From Mactra quadrangularis (taxonomy: Eukaryota > Mollusca > Bivalvia > Venerida > Mactridae), in NCBI GenBank assembly GCA_025267735.1, contig CM046311.1:19745020-19809019 (forward strand): DNA of 64,000 bases, given 5' to 3'. Below are positions 43,001 through 54,657 of the stretch, piece by piece (position 1 is the first letter of the stretch; every line of letters starts with the position of its first letter). The notes under the pieces are model-generated. The model was not told where the DNA came from. It was given only the letters and a program-made list of their open reading frames with translations, and did not search any database. The position numbers and the translations under genes are program-made.

Positions 43001-43374
43001 TTTGGACGGCATTGAGAATGAGTTCACGCCCCATAGGCGGATCCAGCGGGGGAGGGGTCAGGGGGTTCCGGACCCCCCCCTGAAATTTCCAAAATGTGCC
43101 CGTTAATGAGTATGTTTATTTAATGTTAGCCATTTTCAAGTAACATGAAGCAATTTTCTCGTGCTCGCAAAGTTTGGACCCCCTAGAAAAAGTATGGCCC
43201 CCTAGAAAAAATCCTGGACCCGCCCCTGCGCCCCATACTGATGAAGCACAGGCGATTACTGGTACAACATGCATATCCAAACTTGTCCGATTTGACATTT
43301 TTGTACTGAGTTATTGGTGCAACACTGAAGTGTTGCGCTCTGTTTGTAGTCAGTTTTGAAAATGTCGCTGCATG

Positions 43375-43840
43375 CGGCACTTCTCAGTTTTTTATGGTGG
43401 CTGATTTACGCCATGTCGTATTTTCGTTTCTTCGCCGCCAAGATAAGAAAAAAAAAGAAAATACGAAGGCACGACAAAAGCACAATTTGTCGTATATTTG
43501 TATTTTTTTCTAATGTTTGCGGCGAAGCAACGAAAATACGACAAAATAAATACGACAATAAGACAGATAAAATGTGTCGTGTTTTCGCCTTAAATCTGTT
43601 GTATCTTGTTGTTTTTTTTTCGTTTCTTCGCCACGAAGATTAGAAAACGAAGGCACGACAAATTCACATATTGTCATATATTCGTATTTTCGTTTTTATC
43701 TAATGTTTGCGGCGAAGGAACGAAAATACGACATAATAAATACGACAATAAGACAGATAGAATGTGTCGTGTTTTTGCCTTAAATCTGTCGTATCTTCGT
43801 TTTAGTTGTTCGACGAAGTCGGGAAACGATATACGCCAAT
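43375..43840. repeat. Two tandem units of a self-complementary TCGTATTTTCGTTTCTTCGC repeat
   Basis: Each unit of about 190 bp contains TATTTTCGTTTCTTCGCC and its inverse GGCGAAG-AACGAAAATACGA, so it can fold. Short open frames in all three plus frames here are by-products. Confidence 0.7.
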
Positions 43841-44784
43841 TTTGAGAAATCAGTATGGCAAGCTTACTACAAAATCAACTTTTTGAGGTAAATGAAGGGA
43901 CTCAACGTTTAGGGTAACTGAATAGGCTACAGAACCATGCTATATTCGCATTTGGAACAACCTCGGCGATCATCTACGAAGATATACCTCGAAAGCCAGA
44001 CATACATGTAGTAAGAAATCCGAATACAACCAGGTTACAAGGTCCAACGATTAACTCGCCGGCAATGTTGGTGTCGGTTTTGTGAAGAAGTGCTTCCGGG
44101 TCGTTGAACACTGCGAAAGTAGTTCCGAGAATTTAGTTTGACTGCATTGGGGTGGCTGTGACTCTGTTTGTATGCGTCAAAATAATATATATTTTCAGCC
44201 AAATTAGTTTTTCCATTCCTGTAGGACGATATTCCGACCATTTTGTGTTCTCTTCTTAGGACTACTTTTTTGGTGCAAGAATTTAGTGTACTGCGGCCAT
44301 TTTGACCTCAGAGAATGGGAATTCCCAACTATACATGTGCACTATGTGAAATGGTGAAAAATCCAATCGTTCATGACCTATATTTATTGGCCTTATTTTG
44401 CAGGTCTAGTGTAGAGGATTAACAGGGTACCAGTCATTATTTCTCAATCTATTTGGGAAAGTCAGCAGAGACACTCAAACCTGGCTATATAGAAATTGAG
44501 TGCGGAAAAGTCACAATGGCGACACCTGTTATACGCTTTGCATGTATCAAAACATTTCATGATTACAATGTCTCACTCGATCGTCGTATTTCTGTCTAGT
44601 ACAGACTATATTACCACGGAAACCAAATTCCATTAAATTCACGTTTTCTACGGAATCCATGTTAGATCTACTTTTTCACCTTATGATATCCGAGGTTTAT
44701 CTGCGTAGGAAATCGCCGAGGCAGTTCCGAATGGCTATATCTATCGTTTTGTACACAAACGGTCTTACTGACTTAAGGTGAAGA

Positions 44785-45146
44785 CATTCGGAACACCCTC
44801 GACCTTTCATAAATGAATAATCTCGGAAGGATTCGTGGGGGGTCTTCACTCGATTTTGGTGATTTTACTACCTACGCGAGGCGAAGCACGTAACGGTTAC
44901 GCAAAATAGTTCTTGTAGTATACACACAGATCTTTGTCTAAACATATTTATTTGTTTTAAATTGAACCAAATATTGTTCATCGGTATCATTGAACTGTGT
45001 AATTTTAAATTTACGGATTAAAAAAACGGAACTTCAGTCATCGGCTTAACGATCGTGTATTTGTTTACATAGTTTCAAAATGGCGCCTAAATATGTCCGA
45101 GGTTATTCGTAGCGAATGGCCGAGGATGTTCCGAATGAGGTGAAGA
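44785..45146 (+). mobile_element. Related ATTCGGAAC foldback element with GCGAGGCGAAGCACG core
   Basis: Bounded by CATTCGGAACACCCTCG and GGATGTTCCGAATG. Contains CTACGCGAGGCGAAGCACGT and CTTGTAGTATACACACAGAT. An inverted relative occupies 53480-53800. A further decayed end lies at 44690-44745. Confidence 0.6.
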
Positions 45147-45231
45147 AGGTTAATATAGAATGATAGTATATTTGTTCAGAAGATTTAGTTTCACTTCAGT
45201 ACACATAAAGGAAGAGAGGTATTTATCTATT

Positions 45232-45280
45232 TTTAGCTCGACTTTACGTAGTAATGTAGAGCTCTCCTACTCGCCCCAGC

Positions 45281-45311
<31 letters not shown>

Positions 45312-46194
45312 TCCACCTTTCTGATTAAAGTTTTTGTGCAGTAAAATACTTTCTTCTATATCTTTGTTATTTCTTAAGATATTAACTTCAAACTTTAAAT
45401 ATATGTTTCTTACTATCAACCACATCTCATGTGACAAGGTATATAACTCCAAACACATTTCTTTTAGAATTATCTCCCCTTGAACTGATTAAAGTTTTTG
45501 TGCACAGATTAAAGTTTTTGTGCAGTAAAATACTTTCTCCTATATCTTTGTTATTTCTTAAGATATTAACTTCAAACTTTAAATATATGCTTTTTATTGT
45601 CAACCACATCTCATGTGACAAGGTTCATAACTCTTAATATATTTTTTTCAGAATTATCCCCCCTTGAACTTAGAGTTTTCTTTCAAAAATGTTTGTTTTT
45701 ACTGCAACTGTTTTATTCCTTTAGGTATTGACTTCAAACTTTAAATGTACATTCCTTATTATCAACCACATCTCATGTGACAAGGTGTATAACTCCAAAT
45801 TTTTTTTCTTCAGAATTATCTCCCCTTGAACTTAGAGTTTTCTTTAAAAAGTGTTTGTTTTTACTGCAACTGTTTTATTTCTATAGGTATTGACTTCAAA
45901 CTTTAAATGTACATTCCTTATTATCAACCACATCTCATGTGACAAGGTGTATAACTCCAAATATATTTTTTCAGAATTATCTCCCCTTGAACTTAGAGTT
46001 TTCTTTAAAAAATGTTTGTTTTTACTGCAACTGTTTTATTTCTTAAGGTATTGACTTCAAACTTTAAATATATGTTTCTTATTATCAACCACATCTCATG
46101 TGACTAGGTTTATAACTCCTTATACATATATTTTACTCCTGTGACAAACACTAACTAAGTCGAGCATGCTGTCTCCTCTGACAGCTCTTGTTTC
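45232..46194 (-). mobile_element. Same repeat element, copy 2, five units
   Basis: Inverted copy with the same two ends (ACAAGAGCTGTCAGAGG on the minus strand; GAGCTCTACATTACTACGTA at the other end). Five internal units against four in copy 1. A short fragment of its left end lies at 49075-49112. Confidence 0.75.
45278..45318. repeat. GGCGTC/GCGTCC hexamer microsatellite
   Basis: Seven hexamers in an otherwise AT-rich region, at the same place in the element where copy 1 has only three (7450-7470). Confidence 0.85.
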
Positions 46195-46417
46195 AATTTT
46201 TGTGATAGTCCGAAACTTGATTCGTTTTTTAAGTTCATAAAATGTGAATTATGTGAAACTTTAAACTTTTAATGTGTTTGGAAGAAATATACGAGTAGGT
46301 GTGTTGAGACGTAGATTAGGTGAGTACTGTAGACTTATATCTCATATAAATATATTTTAATATTTGTATATTGTTATTTTTGTTGAAATGCTGGTATGTA
46401 TGTTCTCACTCAGTAGC

Positions 46418-46712
46418 GTGTTCAATTACACAAAACGTTACAGAACGTTGCATAACAATACATTCGGAACTCCTCGGCCATTCGCTACGAATAACCTAAT
46501 CTAATACACAAATATGAGATCGTAAAGGCAATAAGTGATGTTTCAAAATTTACGGACTAAAAACGAAACATCACTCAATGCCTAAACGATCATATATTTA
46601 CTTCAACACCGGTAGTTTCAAAATAGCGTCTAAATATGTTCGAGATTAATCGCAACGAATGACCCGAGAGTTCCGAATGTATCGTTACGGAACGTTTTGT
46701 AACATGGTAAAC
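46418..46712. mobile_element. ATTCGGAAC-type foldback MITE, second full copy
   Basis: Same termini (GTGTTCAATTACAC) and the same inner marks CATTCGGAACTCCTCGGCC and GAGTTCCGAATGTATCG. About 295 bp, no coding frame. Confidence 0.75.
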
Positions 46713-47064
46713 CGGAACTGCAATGTGAAATGTATATAATTATTTGCACATGATGCAGATACATGTACTTCGTTAGTTCACTTTGACATATCAGACTTGT
46801 TTCCTAATGCTACTTCGTTTGTCGTTTTTTTAAAGACATTTCTTGTTTCTTATACCAGTATATGCCATTTTAACCTTCTTATTTTCCGTTCTTTCATCCT
46901 TGATAATATAGTCATGCAATACCCGTCTACATATAAAATTAGTCAAGTTGAAAACATTTGATTTGTATAAGTTTCATTTGATTATTTTTCTCATATTTTA
47001 CTACATGTATGTTATGTATACATGCATTTATACGCTTTGGAAAAATAAACTATCTATCTAAACA

Positions 47065-47470
47065 CTCACCAAAATTTCTAATCGGTCACCCTATTAAATC
47101 ATTATTTTCAAATAACTGAAGTAATCTATACACTCACCAAAATGTTTAATCGGTCACCCTATTAAATCCTTATTTTCAAATAACTGAAATAAACTATGGA
47201 CTATTATGGTAATATAAATTAAAGGAAAATCTATCAGGTATATACCAGATAAAATCATATGATCATATTCTCAATAATTGTGATTTTATATGAGTGTCTT
47301 TATCATAATTATTCATGTAAAAAGTCACAAAGTGAAGAAACTCAGAGCAAGTATTCAATAATGTGTATGACCTCCGTTGGTAGATTTTCCTTTAATAGAT
47401 ATTTTCATAGTCCATAGTTTATTTCAATTATTTGAAAATAAGGATTTAATAGGGTGACCGATTAGAAAAT
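47065..47470. mobile_element. Foldback element with CACTCACCAAAATTTCTAAT ends
   Basis: Left arm CTAATCGGTCACCCTATTAA and TTATTTTCAAATAACTGAAA; the right arm is the reverse complement of both. The left arm is partly duplicated (second copy from 47130). Confidence 0.7.
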
Positions 47471-47704
47471 ATATAGTTTATTCAGAATAAAAGAGCATTG
47501 TACATGGATTACAACATAGCAATGTCCAATGATGAATAACACTTTAACAATTTACATTAATTTTGATAATATAATTTTTTGTAGATCTAATTAAAAATAG
47601 TAAAATATGGCATAAAAATGTTTATGGAAATATGTTGATTTAATTTTAATTATACCATGTCACGCCACAATTATTCAAGGATAGCACAAAAAAGAGCGAA
47701 CTCT

Positions 47705-47990
47705 TAGCATGGGCTGGAAACACGCAAGTGTACTACTCAAGGGTCGTGGGTTCAATTCCCGGACGGGGCATTGTTTCGTGAATTTTGGTAAAAAAGGATT
47801 TTTACGGTAATTCTCTCTCCTACCACTGATTCTGAATCATATAGAGAAGTTGTCAGTCACCGACGAAGTAACTGATTAACAACTAAAACAAGAGATTTAA
47901 CCTTTCTAGGAAAGATGTACTTGATTACCTGACTGCCGTGGTATGATCTATACAATGTGTTGTTACGGCCTTAAACCCAACAAAAAAAAT
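47705..47990 (+). mobile_element. SINE-B copy 3
   Basis: Degenerate head with intact B box (GGGTTCAATTCCC), body, and tail TGTTGTTACGGCCTTAAACC followed by A-rich sequence. Confidence 0.78.
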
Positions 47991-48412
47991 AGATAAATAG
48001 ATATATATAAATAAATAAGATAAATAGAAACGAATTAAACGCCCATATTTGCAAACACAGATATTAAATCTTATACAGTATATCATTTATACGGCTCATT
48101 GATGCAGTAAGTGACTTGTATAACCGAATATGGAGGATTTCATACGAAACTTAAATAAGAGCAATGTCATTTATATCATAATTGCTATATTCAAAAGATC
48201 AATTTACTCTAGTACGGAGCCCCAAAAGTGACATTTGTATATATATTTTGCTCTATTTTTTACGATTATTTCGCTCTAACGTAATATTATCTCGTGTTTT
48301 AAAAATATTTGTTCGTTTTCGCGATGTAGTATTTCGTTTTTTTTGTTTTACGAGCTATTATTTGGTAAAAACGAAATAATTGTTTCGATTTGTTTTTAAA
48401 AGATCTATAATA

Positions 48413-48835
48413 ATGTACAAATCCATTTACAATACATGCCCTCAATACCTAAATCAATACAGTCCATCCTGGTCGCGGTAGGTCATACCCTATACATGAG
48501 TTGTCGGCCTCGTGGTAGGGTAAGTTAGTACTGGTGATAGAAAAGTGTCCAGGAAACATATAGTTGGAAGAGCTGGTCGTCGCATATATGACCTAAATAT
48601 GTGTTGAGTACGACGTTAAAAAAACAAAAAAACAACAACAATACAGACCATACCCACAACTTAAGATCTTCACAAAATCACCAACTACTTTATGTTTCTA
48701 AACCCATGAAACCTAGACTGGAATTTACAAAAAAAATCTTTTAATTGCTCAGGCCAAAAATTATGGAATGTCTTACCAAATGAGGTACAAACAGCTACAG
48801 CTTTGAATTCGTTCAAACAGAGATAATAATGTGTG
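48413..48835 (+). pseudogene. Second LINE RT C-terminal remnant, split by a SINE
   Basis: The plus strand reads MYKSIYNTCPQYLNQY up to 48463, is interrupted by a SINE tail, and resumes at 48640 with HNLRSSQNHQLLYVSKPMK and, after a frameshift near 48733, SFNCSGQKLWNVLPNEV and ALNSFKQR followed by a stop. The GPxLWNxLPxxV...SFK ending is characteristic of RT C-termini of CR1/Jockey-like elements. It is a short 5'-truncated fragment. Confidence 0.6.
48468..48639 (+). mobile_element. SINE-C, 5'-truncated copy
   Basis: Matches the body and tail of the SINE at 14471-14691 but lacks the tRNA-like head. Flanked by AATACAG(T/A)CCAT at 48456-48467 and 48640-48651, a target-site duplication inside the RT remnant. 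Confidence 0.8.
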
Positions 48836-49719
48836 GTGGAATACAAAATCATCAATATTCATTATTACAAAAATGTACTTCTTTTATTGTATACATTGTA
48901 TTTGTTTTAATTATGTTTAATCACTTTTCAAATGTTTTGCCTTGCGTGTTGTATATATTATGTTATCATTGTTGTTAAGGGGCTCACAGGGAAGGTTAGG
49001 CTTTGCCTTACTGTTGCCTTTAGAAATAGTCTTTATTATTATTTCTTTTTTTCACAATAATTATTACAAAAGATGTCAATAGAGACAGCACGCTCGACTA
49101 AGTAAGTACTTGATGGAAAACAAAATGGTTAGAATAAAAAAATAATGCCCCATTCGAGACACTAGATTCGAAATCCCGATAATCTTGAACGGCGATATAC
49201 ACATTTATCAAAATTTGAGCATTTTGTACTCGACACCAATTGTCTTAAGCCAATCAAAACGATGCATTTGTCACATGATGAAAAAAATGGACGTCGAATA
49301 GTCAAATAAATGGTGCGTGAATGGACTCGTTGACGCTAAGTTTTGTCGGGTTACCTGTTTGTATAACCAGAAAATACCCTTATCACTTTATAAACGAGTA
49401 CCAGTTTCAAGAAAATTGCAATGTAAGGCCAGAAAAAAATTCAAAACTAATTGTAACATGTTTATTCTTTTTAAAAATCACTTTTCTTGAAAAAATGCTT
49501 ATCTTCCCTACTTTCGGACAAGTCTATTAATACATATCGAGAACGTTCGATTAGCTGCCGGACTTTAGGCAGAACATGTTCTTAATAGGAAAACTTCTGT
49601 GTGCTAATAAATTTATCATAGTTTCTAAGTGACCAAATAGTCACGAAAAATGCTAAATTCTACAATAAAAAAGCAGCTATCTCACGTGCACAGTTGGAAA
49701 ATGTCAGCGCTTATATAAT

Positions 49720-49872
49720 CCTCCATTAATAAGGTACATTGAGAAGTTTCCGGCCTTGTGGAAGGGTAGGTGAGTACTGGTTATAGACAATGGTACAGGA
49801 AAGCTAGGTTAGTTTCGCTGAACGCCGTTATATGACCTATACAATGTGTTGCTACGGCGTTAAACCCAACAG
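49720..49872 (+). mobile_element. Chimeric SINE: family A body joined to family B tail
   Basis: Starts with SINE-A body (CCTCCATTAATAAGGTACAT... GTGAGTACTGGTTATAGACA), then switches to the SINE-B ending (TGACCTATACAATGTGTTGC and CGTTAAACCCAACA). No tRNA head. Confidence 0.65.
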
Positions 49873-49879
49873 AAAAAAA

Positions 49880-51730
49880 ATATCAACAATATTTTTATCA
49901 TTAAGGTAGGTTTGAAGATTGACCGTACGTTAGACGTAAATAATTTCATTATGGCCTGACATGAACACTATTGTCACAAACAACCAATCATGCTTTAATA
50001 TTGCATTTCTTGGTGATGTAAGTGAAGTTATAGATCTAAGTATTGAGTGAATGCTTGAATAGTCTTACATATGTTGTGATGTACCACTAGTTGTTAAACT
50101 TCTATAAGGATAGATATTAAAAGGTATTTCGTAATCTGTATTAAAACATTGTTTTCTTTTTTTATTATAGTTATAACTTATTTGGTGAAGGTGTTGATAT
50201 ATTCTTAGTTTTACTATATTATAATATGTACAATACAAAAAAAAAAACTAATTGAAAAAGGTATATTCCAAAAAAAAAAAAATCTAACACTACTTTATCT
50301 TATTTTTTACCACTATTACTATTAAAAGTATATAAATTGACTATTTTTGAAATTTTAAAATAATTAAACCAAATTCTAAAATAATAACATATCCTAGGCG
50401 CAACACAAAATCTCTAACTCATCTAACTCAATTACAATATACCATACTCTGACATATGCTAAAAGTCATTAATGAACCAAACATGCAGAGTTGAAATGCT
50501 ACTTATTGGGAAGTCTCCAATCTATGGTGCTAAATTAGCAATAAGGAGACAACCTACCTTTGGCTATAATAAAAATTCATCTTGGTATATAATAAACTAT
50601 CCAGATATGTAATATATCAGGGTTTTCTTCTTTTTCAAAATTTGACTTAATTTAGATTCAAAAACTATCTTTCAAGGGATGAGGAGTCACATCCTGGGGT
50701 CTGCACATAATGCATCCTTATGGAGCGGACGGACCCTAATTAAATCCAAACAAAACAAAAGGTTTTTCGTATTCTTATATAGTATGGAAATAGCGGGTTC
50801 AGCGGAAGATGGTTGTAACTCAATATAAGAAAAGAGGGAGTTACAACCTGTCTTGCGCTAAACCTGCGAAATAGTTTTACATGTTTATTGTCCGTTTTTT
50901 TCTAAGCTGTTAAAACATGAGTAATTTAATTAATTACTTAAATGCCAAGTATATTCGTGTTTTTTTTTTGAAAGCATCTTTTATCATCGGGTAGAAATGT
51001 ATATTAAGATATTTTATTTCTGTATGAACATCAGGAAAAGAAAAGAATATGACCGTGGCATAATAAAGACTTGCTTAATTATTTCAATCACTAGCTACAT
51101 TACTCAAAAGTTCTAAATCGCAACAGCATACATGGCTGTATTTTATTGTTAAATAATTAAAGGCATATACAGGCAAATGACTGTGCCTAAAGTATAGAAC
51201 CAAGTTTAGTCTTTAAAACAGTATTAAGAATGTAAGAAATCATTTACTTATAACATTTGTTACTTATAATATTCAGCTGAACGAATTAAAACATGTGGCA
51301 CACACATTGTTGAAAACGATAGTAGGATACTGAGGGAATCACCAAGCTATTTATAGATTTGTTATATGTCGTCCTTGTTGAAATTATTAATTTTCATTAC
51401 TCGCTTTTTGTCTTTTCAACATTCTTAGGCGGTTAGGATATCTTTTTTATAGAATTATACTAATGTTGCACAATAACAAGCTATTGTGCCTTATCATAGG
51501 TAAATGCATATTTTAACACTAATCTATTTTTAGCTAACCTGACCCATGTGGGTCTAGTTAGGAAACACCCCAGATATAACGAGAAAATAAAGAAATATTT
51601 TGTCAAGTAATATAACAGTGTGTCAGATGCATTCATAGTTACAAAAAATATAATTCAAAATCAGGAAATATGAAGTTGAACTTTCGCTTGTATATCTCTT
51701 TTAGAGATGTTTATATTAGAGTGTGTACAC
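49880..51730. other. Mostly featureless AT-rich stretch
   Basis: Apart from the repeats at 50520-50740 and 50790-50866, no exon, RNA or mobile element was recognised. Confidence 0.35.
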
Positions 51731-51739
51731 ACCAGGAAG

Positions 51740-53320
51740 TTTTGAGCGCGTTGCCTAACGATTTCGCTACGTATCGCTATGAAAAAGCACTTTCTTGTAG
51801 CGCTCCTTCTTAGGAAACGACTTGCTATTTACGTCACAAACCAAGGTGGCGGCCTGTGCCGATGAACACTTTTGCGCTCATTGCAGTTGCATGTTTTCGG
51901 GGCGATTTCAAACTAAATAAGTCTGTAACACAGCCGCCTCTTTAACTAAGTTCAAACAGAGTAAGTCAAGTCTTGGATTCGATCCAAGCTAGTTTATTTA
52001 CAAGTTCCACTTTTCAAAATATCATACAAAATTATACGTTAGCAAATTATAAGTTCTAAACACAGCCATCTTCTCGCTGCGCACTAACTTTCTCTCTAAC
52101 TCTCTTCTCCACTCCTCAACTCTCTTGTTTTTTTTCTCCTCCCTGTCAACTAACTCTCTGCCTTCTTTTTATATCCTCTCCAAGTTCTACGTCGCAACAC
52201 CAAACACATACGTTAAAATCATTAATGACATCATACAATCACAATAATGACAGAAACTTAATCAAATTACAACAACATAGCTAAATAACAAAAGTTAATG
52301 AGATTACAATATGCATTTTATATGATATGATTAATTAACTAATAAGATTTCCAGATGTTTATCATGAATCATAGTAATATTTATCCTTTTTGTCTGTAAA
52401 CAAAATCATCAAAATAATTAACTTTATAATTGGACTATCGGAATTTAGCAAAACAGATACATTAAGTTCTTAATATTGCATAAGCGGTGCGAAACTACGT
52501 CATCAATAGACAAGTTGATTCATTCCTAATTATTATGTGTATAGTGTAGATTCATTATCTAATGACACCTGTGGTGTGGTTTCTTATCAACTAATTAGTT
52601 AATTAGTATTGTAGTATCGTTTACATGTAATCAATGCAACTTGATCGTACAGGTGGTTGTATTTCCAATCAGTGTCTCAGTATGACATTCGCGGCATCTC
52701 TTTTAATGCAGATTATATCCGACAAACTAAACAATGTTAATGACTATAACAGATTCCTATTTCTTTTAGATCGGTAATTAGCTTAATTAATAATAACTGT
52801 ATACTTGTAAACAAAGTTAACGAACGAAGTTAATGACTATAACATATTACGTCCAGCGATCATAATTTGACCAAACCATTCAATATGATTATAACAAGTT
52901 GTTTCATGCACCTGTGAGATAACAGTACAGTTGGGTCTTCACTATCAACATATGAATCGTAAAGAAACACAAAAATAACAATACTAATGTATCCACGGGA
53001 GCATGCATTATGTAACAAGTCTTTAAAGTATAAAATCATTGCAAAAACATATGTTTAAATGAACAATTACAAATATCTATTGATTTCAATTCATCTTTAG
53101 TCAGTCAAACATAAAAACCAAATTGTCGGCAAACAGGAAGTTACATTACTGCAGAGGCAGCCATTTTGATTTGATACAGCGCTCTAGGGTAGCGAAGATT
53201 TTTTTTTGCTAGCTTTCGCTACGAAGCGAAATGAAGCGATATCTTTTAGCAAGTCGTTTCCTATGATTTTGCTTCGTAGCGATACCTAGCGAAATGCTTG
53301 GGCAACGCGCCCTATGTATG
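51740..53320. mobile_element. TIR element of about 1.6 kb, no transposase frame
   Basis: GCGCGTTGCC(T/C)AA and TTTCGCTA-GTATCGCTA near 51745-51780 are mirrored at 53280-53312, and TAGGAAACGACTTGCTA (51811) is mirrored at 53247-53263. The interior has no long open frame. Confidence 0.55.
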
Positions 53321-53479
53321 GGTAATAGGTTAATAAAATAGGACTATAAAAAATTAACGTAAACGTAACATGCCCAAAATGGAAAATCACAGTTCAAACT
53401 TATCACGAAATGTGACCACCAGTAGTTAAAGTGACTTGGTGCGAGCCACGGGATCGTTCGTACACAGTTAGCTGTCAGC

Positions 53480-53800
53480 ATCATTCGGAACTCCTCGGCC
53501 ATTCGCTACGAATAACCTCGGACCTATTTAGACGCCATTTTGGAACTACCTTTTCGTCACATTCCCAAACTAAATGCTTTGACCGGTGTTGAAGTAAACA
53601 AATCCACGATCGTTTAGGCGATGCTTGATGTTTCGTTTTTAGTCCATAATGATATCGCTAAACAATATTTAGTTCAATATATAACATATATATATATGTT
53701 TTGACAAAGATCTGTGTGTATACTACAAGAACTTTTTTGTATAACCGTTACGTGCTTCGTCTGTACTTCGCCTCGCGTAGGTAGTAAAAACTTAAGCCGC
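53480..53800 (-). mobile_element. Related ATTCGGAAC foldback element, inverted copy
   Basis: Reads as the reverse complement of 44860-45146: CATTCGGAACTCCTCGGCC, ATCTGTGTGTATACTACAAG, ACGTGCTTCG...CGCCTCGCGTAGGTAG. Confidence 0.6.
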
Positions 53801-53869
53801 TAGGGTAAACCCCCATGGGGGCATTATCTTGTGCTAAGCACATACCGCGGTTGAATTTCTACATCTAGG

Positions 53870-54053
53870 CGCATACTTCCGCCACTGTCTGGTTACTGCC
53901 CTACATGATTTAGAATCAGTGGTAGGAGGGGGAATTGCCGTTGAAAATTATTTCATGACCAACCTCCACGAAAATATGCCACTCCCGGGAATCGAACCCA
54001 CGACCCCTCGATCAGTTGACTTGTGCGCTAACGACTGAGCTAGCCGGGCGGGC
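53870..54053 (-). mobile_element. SINE-B copy 4, 3'-truncated
   Basis: Minus-strand head GCTAGCTCAGTCGTTAGCGC and B box GGGTTCGATTCCC, then part of the body; the 3' tail is absent. Lies about 0.6 kb upstream of the sulfatase coding region. Confidence 0.78.
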
Positions 54054-54059
54054 CCTCAA

Positions 54060-54584
54060 CCATATTAAACACAAACTAAAAGCAAATATTGCCAAGGTAA
54101 TAGGGAAATACTTAATGGTCTTACGGAGATCAGAACCTGAAGTTAAATTGACAAGAAATAGTCAATATTTTCAAATCAAAACATGTACATGTATATACAA
54201 TCGTATAAAGGACATGGCTTTTGCTATGTATTGATGTTTTTGCTGCGCAAAATTTTGCTAAATGCAAAGGCTTGCATTTTCACTGTTTTTTTGTACTAGT
54301 TCAGCAAAAATGTACAAAAATGTAACAAATGATCTTATACAATGGTGCGTAAAGCGAGCGACCTTACTTTTAAAATGACAGAAATTTATATACAACTATG
54401 AGTACTCATCGATGTTTTTTTTATTATGACTGGTGGGCAGTTAACCCTAAAGCAGCCAATAGTTGAATCACCTATTGTAATATTTGCACCCCAGGAATAA
54501 AAAACTTTTACAGTATTTTTAAAACATATTATTATAATACATAATTTCAATTGAAATTTGTGCATATTGAAATAATTTTACAAG
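54060..54584. other. Region upstream of the sulfatase gene
   Basis: AT-rich; no first exon, TATA box or repeat could be assigned with confidence. Short inverted AAAATTTTGC / GCAAAG-type motifs only. Confidence 0.3.
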
Positions 54585-54610
54585 TACATTTTCTGTAATA
54601 TATTTTCAGT
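54585..54610 (+). promoter_or_regulatory. Probable 3' splice site in the sulfatase 5' leader
   Basis: The stretch TTTTCTGTAATATATTTTCAG ending at 54609 looks like a polypyrimidine tract and AG acceptor, 48 bp before the start codon. A spliced 5' UTR would place the promoter further upstream. The first exon was not located. Confidence 0.45.
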
Positions 54611-54657
54611 TTATGAAGTGAAAGTTGCCAGAATTCCTTAACAAGCACGGTAGATGT

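Noticed and set aside
43356..43845. Three overlapping plus-strand frames rich in KIRR/DNKTD
   Set aside because: By-products of a two-unit self-complementary repeat.
44035..44241. 68-aa minus-strand frame, considered as a THAP-like or unknown exon
   Set aside because: No zinc-ligand pattern or splice context; surrounded by ATTCGGAAC-type repeats.
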